Shown: positions 8,684 to 17,420 of the stretch, in pieces
Layout: each line of letters begins with the position of its first letter
Numbering within the stretch: position 1 is the first letter of the stretch
Source of the DNA: Actinomycetota bacterium
GTDB lineage: Bacteria; Actinomycetota; Acidimicrobiia; Acidimicrobiales; Microtrichaceae
Direction: 5' to 3'
Assembly: GCA_016703525.1 (NCBI GenBank)
Contig: JADJBW010000009.1
Span: forward strand, 124,001 to 188,000
Length of the DNA: 64,000 bases
Program-made: the position numbers and the translations under genes
The notes under the pieces: generated by a model
Database searches by the model: none
Told to the model about the DNA's origin: nothing
Seen by the model: only the letters and a program-made list of their open reading frames with translations

Positions 8684-10045
8684 ATCGACCCCGCGCTGTT
8701 CATCGACGAACTCATCGACCGGATACACCATTGGCTGCCGTCGCAGGAGTGGTACCCGCTCGCGCCGAACGACATGGCGCTCGTGCGTCCGGTGCGGGTC
8801 GAGCTGTTCCGGCGCACGTGGCCGCTCGGCGTGTGGTTACCGATCGAGACGATCCTCGCCGACGGCGCCTCGGTAACGCACCAGCTCGCCGTCGGCATCG
8901 GCCCACGCGTGCCCGACGAGGTTCCGCCCTCGGCGGTGATCGGTGAGGTCGCCACCCCCGACGGCACGGGCATGGCCTTCGATGCGTTCGCGGCACCCGA
9001 GCTCGCCGCGGCCTTCATCAACTACGCCACACCCGACGTGCCGGTGCAGCGGGTCCGGCCCGTCCCCGGCGTGCGTTCGGGCGCTGCGTTCGTGGCCGAC
9101 GACCGCTGGTTCGTGAAGGCATTCCGACGGATCGAGTCGGGCGAGCATCCGGGCCTCGAACTCGCCCGTGTGCTCGCGGAGCGCGGCGTGGGCACCGTCA
9201 CACCCCCCGTGTCGTCGTGGCGGCGCGGCGATTCCGATCTGGTCGGTGTGGCCCGCTGGGTGCGTGGCGCTACCTCCGGTGCGGCGATGGCGGCCGCGTC
9301 CATCGCCGACGTGCTCGAACGGCGCTGCAAGCCCCGCGAGTCGCGACTCGACTTCGCTCGATCGGCAGAGGCGCTGGGTCAGTTGGTGGCCTCGATCCAC
9401 GTCGCGCTCGCCGCGGCGTTCGGCTCGGCGCCGGCGGACGGCGCCGCGCTCGCCGGGTTTCTGATCGATCGCCTCGAGCGGCGTCGCGCCGAGTCGGGAA
9501 TCGACCTCGACCGGGTGCAGTCCTCGTTCGCACGGCTCGCCGCAGCGGAGGACCTCGGCACCTCGATTCGCGTGCACGGCGACCTCGGTCTGGCGCGGGT
9601 GGTGTCGGCGCGGTCGAAGTGGTGGCTCGTCGATTTCGACGTCGACGACGTGGGCACCTTCGACGACCGGCGCGTCCCGATCTCGCCGCTCGCCGATGTC
9701 GCGGCGGTCCTGTCCAGCTTGAGCGACGTGCGGATCGCCGCGGTCGCCGCTGCCGAGGCGTCGGCGGGCGGTCGGGAGGCCGAGGACCGCGAGGCCCGGG
9801 TGCTGGGCGACGCGTGGGAAGATCGAGCGGTGGATGCCTTCGTCGCCGGATACACCTCCAATGATCAGGTACACCGCCTGCTGCCGGTCGAGCGGACGAG
9901 CCGCGACGCGCTGTTTTCGGTGTTCGAACTCGACCGCACGGTCGCACGGCTCAGCCGGGATGCTCGGCGCGATCCGGGGCTGATCCGGCTCCCCACCGCC
10001 GAGGTCGACGAACTGCTCAGCGCCCAACCGCGGCGGCGCTGGTGA
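8684..10045 (+). CDS. Maltokinase-like phosphotransferase with apparent non-canonical start
   Basis: The product resembles maltokinase (Pep2/Mak1), which phosphorylates maltose to maltose-1-phosphate for the GlgE pathway. Catalytic-loop-like IRVHGDLGLARVV and the DFG-like LVDFDVDDV are visible. The first conventional start in frame is ATG 8774. However, the 30 codons upstream read PALFIDELIDRIHHWLPSQEW, which matches the family's N-terminal cap signature (WLPxQRWF). No ATG, GTG or TTG exists in that stretch before an in-frame stop at 8639. ATC at 8684 sits 8 nt after a TAGAAC -10-like hexamer, exactly where the leaderless start occurs in neighbouring genes; CTG at 8666 is an alternative. Its GTGA overlap couples it to the rhomboid gene. 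No treS or glgE is present in the window. Confidence 0.7.
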   Translation: MDPALFIDELIDRIHHWLPSQEWYPLAPNDMALVRPVRVELFRRTWPLGVWLPIETILADGASVTHQLAVGIGPRVPDEVPPSAVIGEVATPDGTGMAFDAFAAPELAAAFINYATPDVPVQRVRPVPGVRSGAAFVADDRWFVKAFRRIESGEHPGLELARVLAERGVGTVTPPVSSWRRGDSDLVGVARWVRGATSGAAMAAASIADVLERRCKPRESRLDFARSAEALGQLVASIHVALAAAFGSAPADGAALAGFLIDRLERRRAESGIDLDRVQSSFARLAAAEDLGTSIRVHGDLGLARVVSARSKWWLVDFDVDDVGTFDDRRVPISPLADVAAVLSSLSDVRIAAVAAAEASAGGREAEDREARVLGDAWEDRAVDAFVAGYTSNDQVHRLLPVERTSRDALFSVFELDRTVARLSRDARRDPGLIRLPTAEVDELLSAQPRRRW

Positions 10046-10968
10046 GCGCCGCCCCGCCACCGCTGCCTCCGGCCGGCCCCTTCACTGGGTGCTATCGCCA
10101 TCCCGACCGACGCGCCGGCGTGGGGTGCCAGCGGTGCGGTCGTCCGATCTGCCCGTCGTGCATGGTGAGCGCGTCGGTCGGATTCCAATGCCCGGAATGC
10201 GCCCGCGAGGGGGCGAAGCAGCAGCGCCTCGTCGACGTCTTCCGCCAGCAGCCCTCCGTCGCGACCTACGTGCTGATCGGGCTCAATGTCGCGGTGTTCG
10301 TGCTCGGAGCGGTCGCCGGGAACCGGCTCGGCGGAGATCACTATGCCGATTTCGAGTCGCGGTTCGCGCTCTGGGCGGGGCTGACCGAAGGCGGGCAAGT
10401 GGTCGGCGTCGCGAACGGGGAGTGGTGGCGGATCATCACCTCCGGGTTCCTCCACGCCGGGCTGCTGCATCTCGGATTCAACATGTTCGCCCTCTACAAC
10501 CTCGGCGGCGTGATGGAGCGGATGATCGGCACGCTGCGCTTCGTGGCGATCTACGTCGCATCGCTGATCGGCGGTTCGCTGCTCGCCATGGCGACGTCGA
10601 GCCCGATGTCGAGCGGCGTGGGTGCGTCGGGTGCGGTGTTCGGGCTGTTCGGCGCCTTCGTGTTCGTGCAGCTCAGCCGCGGTCAGAACCCGATGCAGGG
10701 CGGGATCGGATCGACGATCGCGATCAACCTGGCCTTCACGTTCTTGATCCCGGGCATCTCGCGTGGGGCGCATGTCGGCGGGCTGCTGGTCGGGGCGCTG
10801 TGCGGCTGGATCCTGATCGGATCGAACCGCCTGGAGGCCCGCTCCCGAGCGGGGCAGGCGACCGCCCGCACCGTGGCGGTCGCGGCGCTGTCGCTGGCGA
10901 TGATGGCGGCGGCCGTGTGGGTGGCCAACCGCGTCGTGGTCGACGGTGCGTTCCTGAACTGGAACTGA
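10042..10968 (+). CDS. Rhomboid-family intramembrane serine protease with N-terminal zinc finger
   Basis: This 308-residue protein begins with a B-box/RING-like zinc-binding segment with Cys17, Cys29, Cys32, Cys37, Cys40, Cys50 and Cys53. A rhomboid domain follows. The HxxxN motif (His143, Asn147), the GxSG nucleophile in GASGAVFG (Ser196) and the catalytic His244 in RGAHVGGL are all present, so it should be proteolytically active in the membrane. The GTG start overlaps the TGA of the maltokinase gene. The architecture is common in actinobacteria; substrates are unknown. Confidence 0.92.
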   Translation: MSAAPPPLPPAGPFTGCYRHPDRRAGVGCQRCGRPICPSCMVSASVGFQCPECAREGAKQQRLVDVFRQQPSVATYVLIGLNVAVFVLGAVAGNRLGGDHYADFESRFALWAGLTEGGQVVGVANGEWWRIITSGFLHAGLLHLGFNMFALYNLGGVMERMIGTLRFVAIYVASLIGGSLLAMATSSPMSSGVGASGAVFGLFGAFVFVQLSRGQNPMQGGIGSTIAINLAFTFLIPGISRGAHVGGLLVGALCGWILIGSNRLEARSRAGQATARTVAVAALSLAMMAAAVWVANRVVVDGAFLNWN

Positions 10969-10980
10969 CTCCTGCTCGAT

Positions 10981-11421
10981 CTACGTCGGCTCGAACCGCC
11001 GGCGCAGGTTTCGCATCGAGCCGCGCCACACCCAGGTGAGCGCGGGTGCAGCGACCCATGCTCCCACCGGGCCACCGAGGTACCAGGGGAACGCGAGCCG
11101 TTCGCTCCAGGTCACGCGGGTGTGGCGGCGTCCGCTGCGCCGCAGTCGAATCGTTCCCTCGCCGGTCACGATGCCGACGTGGCGCACCCCGATGGATCGG
11201 CCCTCGTCCCATGCGGTGATCTCCATGCGGTCGGTCAATCGAATCGGACCGATCTGCGTGAGGCAGTCGAAGGTGGTGCCGACCCCGCGCGAGGACGCGC
11301 TCGTGAAGGTGAGCGCGACCGCGTCGCGCATCCACTCCGCATGGCGGGAGATCTCGGCGAGGTCGGCCCACACCTCAGAGGGCTGAGCCGCGATCCGGAT
11401 GGCAACACGAATACGTGACAT
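10981..11421 (-). CDS. SRPBCC (START-like) family protein
   Basis: This is a 146-residue single-domain protein. It begins MSRIRVAIRIAAQPSEVWADLAEI, the usual beta-strand and PxxVWxxLxD start of polyketide-cyclase/START-like SRPBCC domains. A C-terminal helix contains the hydrophobic stretch PVGAWVAAPALTW. Such proteins bind hydrophobic ligands; the ligand here cannot be inferred. The start at 11421 was chosen because the long upstream frame is antisense to the methyltransferase. It lies 8 nt after that methyltransferase gene on the same strand, so they are probably co-transcribed. Confidence 0.8.
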   Translation of the reverse strand: MSRIRVAIRIAAQPSEVWADLAEISRHAEWMRDAVALTFTSASSRGVGTTFDCLTQIGPIRLTDRMEITAWDEGRSIGVRHVGIVTGEGTIRLRRSGRRHTRVTWSERLAFPWYLGGPVGAWVAAPALTWVWRGSMRNLRRRFEPT

Positions 11422-11429
11422 CGACCGGT

Positions 11430-12206
11430 TCAACCCCGGCGATCGGGTGCGCGGACATAGACCGAGACGGCCCACGAGCCCTGAGGGTCGAAGGGTGTGC
11501 GCCGGTAGTCCGCCCACCGGTGTGCCAGCGCGAGCCCCGCGTCGGCCGCCATCTGGTCGAGCGTCGCCAGCGGGATCGGGCAGACCCGCCACGGTCGGAG
11601 GCGCACCGATCCATCGCGGAGCTCGATGTGCGCGCCGGCAACCGTCGCGGTCACCGGGTCGACCTCCGTGGCGATCAGCACGACCGACTCGGCATCGACC
11701 GAGCGCGTGACGAGGTCGCGCCGGTGCTCGGTGGTGTCGTCGGGCAGGTAGGCGTCGAGGATCACGACCCCGCCCGGCGCCAGACGTTGCGCCGCCGCGG
11801 CGACGAACGCCGCCTGTGCGGATCGGCCCGGCAGATTGACGATCAGGTTGAACGCACCGAGCACCGCGTCGACCCGGTCCGGCGGGAGCGTCGCCGATGC
11901 GTCGCCGAGGACCGCGCGGACCGAGCCGGAGCCCGTGCCGACCCGGTCGATGTTCTCCTCCAGGCGCACGAGCATGTCGCGGGAGCTGTCGAGCCCGACG
12001 ACGCGATGCCCCGCCAGCGCGAGTGGGATCGCCAGGCGTCCGGTTCCGACCCCGACCTCCAGGATGTCCGCCGCGCCTCGGGTGAGCCCGTCGATCGCGG
12101 CGCATACCGCCGCCGCATCGAATCCCGGGGCCGAGGCGTCGTCGCTGTACCACGAGTCATAGACGTCTGCGAAGCTTCGGCCGTAGCGATCGGCAGTCGA
12201 TTCCAC
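11430..12206 (-). CDS. Class I SAM-dependent methyltransferase
   Basis: This is a 258-residue Rossmann-type methyltransferase. The SAM-binding motif I ILEVGVGTGRLAIPLA is followed by the acidic end of strand 2 (VVGLDSS), and motif II/III regions DAVLGAFNLIVNL and LAPGGVVILDAY are visible. The GTG at 12206 (VESTADRYGRSFADVYDSWYSDD) is preferred over the upstream start because homology-like sequence begins there and a CATGAT hexamer lies 6 nt upstream. The substrate is unknown. Confidence 0.85.
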   Translation of the reverse strand: MESTADRYGRSFADVYDSWYSDDASAPGFDAAAVCAAIDGLTRGAADILEVGVGTGRLAIPLALAGHRVVGLDSSRDMLVRLEENIDRVGTGSGSVRAVLGDASATLPPDRVDAVLGAFNLIVNLPGRSAQAAFVAAAAQRLAPGGVVILDAYLPDDTTEHRRDLVTRSVDAESVVLIATEVDPVTATVAGAHIELRDGSVRLRPWRVCPIPLATLDQMAADAGLALAHRWADYRRTPFDPQGSWAVSVYVRAPDRRG

Positions 12207-12262
12207 ATCCCCATCATGGCGTGTTTGGGTGATCGCGCGAATCGGGCGGTGCCCGCGGCAGA

Positions 12263-13219
12263 ATGTCGGTTCGACACGCGAGGGAGTCAGTGGAACCGAC
12301 GATCGCTTCTCCGGGTGCACCCCTCGGAGCACCTGCGCTGCCCGCAGCTTCGGGTCGTCCGCTGCCCGGAAGCCCGGTGACGCGCCTCCAGCCGCGGACC
12401 GTGGGTCAGCTGCTCGACGCCGGTTTCGAGGTGATCAAGTTCCGGCCGCGCGTGATCGGCTGGGTCGCGGCGGGCGTCGGCCTTCCGTTGTTGGTCGCAT
12501 CGCGGATCCTCGTCGCCACGACGTCTGCGACCGGCGCACAGAGCGGCCTGTCGGACGTGCTGGTCGGCGACGTGACGTCGAACACGGGACGCGACGTCGT
12601 GGTGGCGTTCGTGGTGAGCGGCCTCGGGTGGCTCGCCCAGATGCTCATCGGCGTGGCCGTCGCCGGCATCGTCACGCGGTGGCTCGTCGGCTCCGACCCC
12701 GACATCGGGGAGGGGTTCGCCACGTTGCGTCGCCGAGGCCTCGTCGCCGTCGGCGCGTGGGGGCTGGCGCTCCTGGTCAAGGTGGCGCTGTCGGTGGTCA
12801 CCTGCGGGCTCGGGGTGCTCGTGGTCGTGCCGATGCTGTCGCTTCTGGCTCCCGTCATCGGCTGCGAAACCGGGGGTGTCGACTCGTTCCGGCGCGCGAT
12901 TCGCCTCGGCCGCCGCCGGCTCGATGCCCTGATCGGGTTGTCGTTCCTGTGGCTGGTGGTCGGTGGTGCGATCTCGTTCGTCACGTGGTCGGTCTCCCAG
13001 TTGCTGGGGGAGCTGCTCTCGTCGCGACCTGCATGGGCGAGTGTGTCGGTGCAGGTCATCGGTGTCGTCATCTCGCTCTTCGCTTCGACGGTGCAGGCGT
13101 CGGTCATGGCGCTCACCTACCTCGATGTTCGGGTCCGCACCGAGGGGCTCGACCTCGTGCTCGACCTGCCGAACACGTTCGGAGCCGATACGGCGGCGAA
13201 GGCGTCCTCACATGGCTGA
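12263..13219 (+). CDS. Polytopic membrane protein at the head of the MoxR locus
   Basis: This roughly 318-residue protein has no recognised catalytic motif. After a Pro/Ala-rich cytoplasmic N-terminus (about 50 residues) it shows about six hydrophobic segments, including VIGWVAAGVGLPLLVAS and LIGLSFLWLVVGGAISFV. It resembles the membrane proteins that precede DUF4129/DUF4350/MoxR genes in other actinobacteria. An alternative GTG start at 12290 has a GAGGGAG ribosome-binding site 3 nt upstream and may be the real one. It overlaps the next gene by 8 nt, implying coupled expression. Confidence 0.7.
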   Translation: MSVRHARESVEPTIASPGAPLGAPALPAASGRPLPGSPVTRLQPRTVGQLLDAGFEVIKFRPRVIGWVAAGVGLPLLVASRILVATTSATGAQSGLSDVLVGDVTSNTGRDVVVAFVVSGLGWLAQMLIGVAVAGIVTRWLVGSDPDIGEGFATLRRRGLVAVGAWGLALLVKVALSVVTCGLGVLVVVPMLSLLAPVIGCETGGVDSFRRAIRLGRRRLDALIGLSFLWLVVGGAISFVTWSVSQLLGELLSSRPAWASVSVQVIGVVISLFASTVQASVMALTYLDVRVRTEGLDLVLDLPNTFGADTAAKASSHG

Positions 13220-13934
13220 TCGATCGCTGGTCGCGGCGCTCATCCCGACGATGATCCGGGCAGTCAATGCGCCACCCGCCGATGACGACAGCATCCGATC
13301 GGGCGCCCGCGACGTCTTTCGTCGTGCGGAGTTCCATCGTGAACCCGGACTCGTGAGCCGAGTGCTGAACTGGCTTGCCGAGCATCTCGACTTCCAAACC
13401 GATGCCACGCCGGGGGGCGGCACGTGGGGTGGGCCGCTGGGCGCCATCATCCTGTGGATCGTGCTGATTCTGCTGGTGGTGGGGCTGGCCTGGATCATCG
13501 CAAGCGTCGTGCGCGGCCGAGTGCGACGCAAGCGCACCGCGGTCGATGAGGCGACCATCGAGATCGAGGAGCATCGCTCGGTGTCGCAGTGGCAGGCCGA
13601 GGCCGAGCGACACGAGGCGGAGGGGAACTGGAAGGACGCGCTGCGCTGTCGCCTCCGCGAGCTGGTCGGAACGCTGGTCGAGTCGGGGCACGTGCAGCCG
13701 CTCCCGGGCCGAACCACCGGTGAACTCCGCAGCGATCTGCGAACGACGGTTCCGAGCGCCGCCGACGAGTTCGATCGCGCAACCCTGCTGTTCGACCTCG
13801 CGTGGTACGCCGATCGTGCAACCGGGCCGGATCAGAACCGTGAGTTCCGGGCGTTGGCGGCGAGCGTGATCGCTGCGAGCACCACGCGAGCGATGACCCG
13901 GGACGAGGCCGATCGCGTCGAGGTGATGTCGTGA
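13212..13934 (+). CDS. DUF4129 domain-containing membrane protein
   Basis: This is a 240-residue protein with a single central membrane segment (LGAIILWIVLILLVVGLAWIIASVV). A cytoplasmic DUF4129-like domain with the characteristic GNWKDALRCRLRELVGTLVE and PGRTTGEL stretches follows. The ATG at 13212 lies inside the end of the preceding gene and starts exactly at the domain architecture expected for the family. Adjacent MoxR and DUF58 genes support a role in a MoxR-assisted complex at the membrane. Confidence 0.8.
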   Translation: MADRSLVAALIPTMIRAVNAPPADDDSIRSGARDVFRRAEFHREPGLVSRVLNWLAEHLDFQTDATPGGGTWGGPLGAIILWIVLILLVVGLAWIIASVVRGRVRRKRTAVDEATIEIEEHRSVSQWQAEAERHEAEGNWKDALRCRLRELVGTLVESGHVQPLPGRTTGELRSDLRTTVPSAADEFDRATLLFDLAWYADRATGPDQNREFRALAASVIAASTTRAMTRDEADRVEVMS

Positions 13935-15106
13935 GCGCGTCGCCGCGGCGTGGCGCCGTGATCGCCATGGCGCTGCTCGCCGTCGCCGTCACCGTTGCGG
14001 TGGTCGCCACACAGCGCCCGCCGTCGGCATGGTCGCTGACGTCGGTCGAGTCGGATGGCTACCGCGGTCTGTCGCTCATCCTCACCGGGCAGGGAGCGAC
14101 GATCGACACGATCGATGCGGACGCCGTGGGTGCCGCCGGCACCGATCGCTTCGACGTGGTGTACGTGCCGATCGCCGAGCATGCATCGGCCACGCAGGTG
14201 GCACGCTGGCGGGCCTTCGTCGAGGCGGGCGGGTCGCTCGTCGCGGCGACCGAGATCCCCGGGTTCGGTCCGCAAACCCTCGTCGAGGACGAGTCTCCCG
14301 GACAGATCTTCGACGTCGTTTCCAGCCTCGAACCGGGGCAGTGCGATCTGGACGCACTGGCCGGCGATCACCTCGGCCCGATCGAGGCGCCCCTCGGGCT
14401 CGCGTCGTACGACGTCGCTCCCGATGCCGGCTCGTGTTTCGGCGATGGCAGGAGCGCGGCGATCGTCACCGAGGAGTTCGGCCTCGGGACCGTCACGACG
14501 ATCGGCTCGCCGGCACTCTTCGCCAACGAGGGGATGGGGGCGCCGGCGGCGGGCGACGACGATGTCGCCCCGGTCCCCGACAACGCGGTCGTGGCGACTC
14601 GCCTGCTCAATCCGTCGGGCAGCGCCAGGATCGCCGTGGTCACCTCCGGGTTGTCGACGGCGTTGAGCTCGGGCGGGTCGACGTGGAGCGATCTGTTGCC
14701 CGGCGGCGTGCAACTCGCGATCTGGCAGGTCGTCGCTGCGTTCGGCTGGTACGCCTGGTCGCGCGGTCGGCGCCACGGCAGCGTGATCCCTGAGCCGCAG
14801 CCCGTCACGATCGCGGCATCCGAGCTCGTCAGCGCCGTCGGCGGGCTCCGGCAACGCCAGGGCGGGACCGACCGCGCCGCGTCGGTCATCCGTCGTTCGG
14901 CCCATCGGCGGTTGGCCGAGCGGCTGGGTCTTCCCCGGTCGGTCGACCTCGCGCACCTCGCCGAGGTGATCGAGGCCCGGACCGCCATCCCGGCCGAACG
15001 GGTCGTCGCCGCGCTCAACCCGCATCAGACGTGCCCCGACGACGCAACGCTCATCGACGTGGTCCGCGCCGTGGACTCGATTTCTCAGGAGGTTCTCGAT
15101 GTCTGA
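13931..15106 (+). CDS. DUF4350 domain-containing protein
   Basis: This is a 391-residue protein with an N-terminal membrane anchor (VIAMALLAVAVTVAVVATQ). A DUF4350 domain follows, containing SVESDGYRGLSLILTGQGATID, which is ThuA-like in fold in the family. A second hydrophobic segment near residues 260-280 is followed by a cytoplasmic tail with GGLRQRQGG and RSAHRRLAERLGL. The GTG start overlaps the TGA of the DUF4129 gene, and its end overlaps the MoxR start by 8 nt. In the homologous M. tuberculosis block the same protein (Rv3691) precedes moxR2. Confidence 0.8.
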   Translation: MSASPRRGAVIAMALLAVAVTVAVVATQRPPSAWSLTSVESDGYRGLSLILTGQGATIDTIDADAVGAAGTDRFDVVYVPIAEHASATQVARWRAFVEAGGSLVAATEIPGFGPQTLVEDESPGQIFDVVSSLEPGQCDLDALAGDHLGPIEAPLGLASYDVAPDAGSCFGDGRSAAIVTEEFGLGTVTTIGSPALFANEGMGAPAAGDDDVAPVPDNAVVATRLLNPSGSARIAVVTSGLSTALSSGGSTWSDLLPGGVQLAIWQVVAAFGWYAWSRGRRHGSVIPEPQPVTIAASELVSAVGGLRQRQGGTDRAASVIRRSAHRRLAERLGLPRSVDLAHLAEVIEARTAIPAERVVAALNPHQTCPDDATLIDVVRAVDSISQEVLDV

Positions 15107-16106
15107 CATCCCATCCGATTCCCAGCCCGGGCAGTGGGCGGCGATGCCGTCGGCGTCGGCGTCGCCTCGAGACGCGATCGTGGCGCTGCGTGGCGAGGTC
15201 GCGAAGGTCGTCGTCGGCCAGGAAGGGACGCTCTCGGGGCTGATCGCTGCCCTGTTGGTGCGCGGGCACGTGCTGTTGGAGGGGGTTCCGGGTGTGGCGA
15301 AGACCCTGCTCGTGAAGGCCCTCGCCACGGCGCTCGATGTGGACTTCAAACGCGTGCAGTTCACGCCCGATCTCATGCCATCGGATGTGACCGGTCAGAC
15401 CGTGCTCGAGATGGGATCCGGATCGCTGAGCTTTCGCGAGGGGCCGATCTTCACCAACCTGTTCCTGGCGGACGAAATCAACCGAACGCCTCCCAAGACG
15501 CAGGCGTCGCTGCTGGAGGCGATGGAGGAGCGACAGGTGTCGGTCGAGGGGTCGCGCCGAGCGCTCCCGGACCCGTTCATCGTGATCGCCACGCAGAACC
15601 CCGTCGAGTACGAGGGCACGTACCCCCTCCCCGAGGCCCAACTCGACCGATTCCTGTTCAAGCTCCTCGTCGGCTACCCGACCTTCGAGCAGGAACGCGA
15701 GGTGCTGGCCCGCCATCACCGCGGCCTCGACCCCCACGACGTGGTGGCCGCCGGCGTGCGCCCGGTCGCGACCGCCGCCGACCTGATCGCAGCCCGAGCT
15801 GAGGTGGCCGCGGTGCAGGTCGAGCCGATCGTGCTCGACTACATCGTGGCGCTGTGTCGCGCCACGCGGGAGACCCCATCGGTCGAGATCGGGGTATCTC
15901 CTCGCGGCGCCGCGGCGCTGCTGCACGCCGCCAAGGCGTGGGCGTGGATCTCGGAACGTCCCTTCCTGACCGCCGACGAGGTGAAGGCGGTCGCGAAGCC
16001 GGTGCTTCGGCACCGCCTCATCATCCGCCCCGAACTCGAGCTGGAGGGCACGACGGCAGACGGCGTGCTCGACGCGCTCCTCGCGACGGTGCCGGCACCG
16101 CGATGA
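15099..16106 (+). CDS. MoxR-family AAA+ ATPase
   Basis: This is a 335-residue AAA+ chaperone-like ATPase. Walker A GVPGVAKT (residues 62-69), Walker B LFLADEIN (Asp125, Glu126), sensor 1 TQNPVEYEGTYPLPEAQLDRF and the C-terminal lid (sensor 2 SPRGAAALL) are all present. MoxR proteins remodel or activate partner proteins carrying VWA/DUF58 domains; the DUF58 gene follows with an ATGA overlap, giving an obvious partner. Full-length and well conserved. Confidence 0.93.
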   Translation: MSDIPSDSQPGQWAAMPSASASPRDAIVALRGEVAKVVVGQEGTLSGLIAALLVRGHVLLEGVPGVAKTLLVKALATALDVDFKRVQFTPDLMPSDVTGQTVLEMGSGSLSFREGPIFTNLFLADEINRTPPKTQASLLEAMEERQVSVEGSRRALPDPFIVIATQNPVEYEGTYPLPEAQLDRFLFKLLVGYPTFEQEREVLARHHRGLDPHDVVAAGVRPVATAADLIAARAEVAAVQVEPIVLDYIVALCRATRETPSVEIGVSPRGAAALLHAAKAWAWISERPFLTADEVKAVAKPVLRHRLIIRPELELEGTTADGVLDALLATVPAPR

Positions 16107-17420
16107 TCGTCCCGACCCGACGCCTGGCGCTCGTCGCCCTGCTCGTCGGCGTCGCGGTCGCGTTCTTCCCCGCGCCGGTGAACGGCGGCCTTCTCGAGAA
16201 GGTGCTGGTGCTCAACGCGATCGTGCTCGCAGTCGCGTTCGCCGATGTGGCGGCGGCACCGAAGCCGAGCGCGATCGACGTGCGCCGCGAGCACCCGCCC
16301 GTCGTCGGGCTTGGGCAGACCGCGACCGTGAGCTGGTCGGTCCGCAACGGCGCACAGCGGCGCGCCGTCGTGGCGGTGGCCGACGGGTTCCGCCCGTCGC
16401 TCACCGCTCGGAACCGGCGATTCAGGCTGCGGCTGTCCGGCGGGGCGGTCGGGCATGCGACCACGACGATCTGTCCGACCCGGCGCGGCCGATTCGAGAT
16501 CTCCGAGGTCGTGCTGCGCGTCGAGGGGCCGCTCGGCCTGGCAGCGCGCCAGCAACGACGCAGCGTCCCGACCGTGCTCCACGTGCATCCGAAGTTCCAC
16601 AGCCGCGAGGAGGCGGAGCTGCGCATCCGCAAGGCCCGCATCCTCGACGTCGGCCTGAGGTCGGCCCGAGGGGTCGGCGGTGGCACCGAGTTCGAACAGC
16701 TGCGCGAGTACACGCCCGATGATGAGTTCCGCCGCGTCGACTGGTCGGCGTCGGCTCGGGCCGGGCGGCCGATCGTTCGCACCTACCGTCCGGAGCGCCA
16801 TCAGTCCGTGATGGTGCTGCTCGACAACGGTCGGTTGATGGCTGCGCACAGGTGGCGTTCCGCGCCTGGAACACGCGATGGACGCCGCGATCATGTTGGC
16901 GGTGGTGTCGACCCGGCTCGGCGATCGGATCGGGCTCGTGACGTTCGATCAGGAGGTGCGTTCGGTGCTCGCCCCGGCGGGTCATCGCTCGCAAGTGGGA
17001 GCGATGACCGCGGCGATGTTCGACCTGGAGCCGGTGCTCGCGGAGAGCAACTACCGCGATGCGTTCGGTCACACGCTCGCCCGGTTCCGCCGCCGATCGC
17101 TGCTCGTGCTGCTGACCGACCTCTCGTCGAACTCGATCTCGGAGTCCCTTCTGCCGTCATTGCCGCTGATCCTTCGGCACCACATCGTGTTGGTCGGCGC
17201 GGTTCGCGATCCCGACGTGGACGCGTGGGCGAGGGGCGCCGCGACCGACGCGACCGACGCGCATCGCCGCGCCGCGGCCGTCGCCGCGGTCGATGAACGG
17301 GACCGCCGCGCAGCCCAACTCGTGGCGCTGGGCGCAACGGTGATCGACGCGCCCCCGGGGCGGCTCGCGCCGCGGCTCGCGGACGAGTACCTCAGGGTGA
17401 AGTCGTCGGGCCGGCTGTGA
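16103..17420 (+). CDS. DUF58 protein, frameshifted in this sequence
   Basis: The 5' part encodes two N-terminal hydrophobic helices, a beta-rich region and the family hallmark ARGVGGGTEFEQLREYTPDDEFRRVDW. After LLDNGRLMAA the frame breaks between about 16844 and 16856. The remaining VWA-like part (GVPRLEHAMDAAIMLAVVSTR to SSGRL) continues in the next frame up to 17420. One base must be removed or two added to restore it. The two halves together make a normal DUF58 protein, so a sequencing indel is the simplest explanation. It is presumably the client or partner of the preceding MoxR. Confidence 0.8.

Noticed and set aside
13113..13691. Minus-strand open frame antisense to the DUF4129 gene
   Set aside because: No motif and it opposes a conserved operon with overlapping genes.
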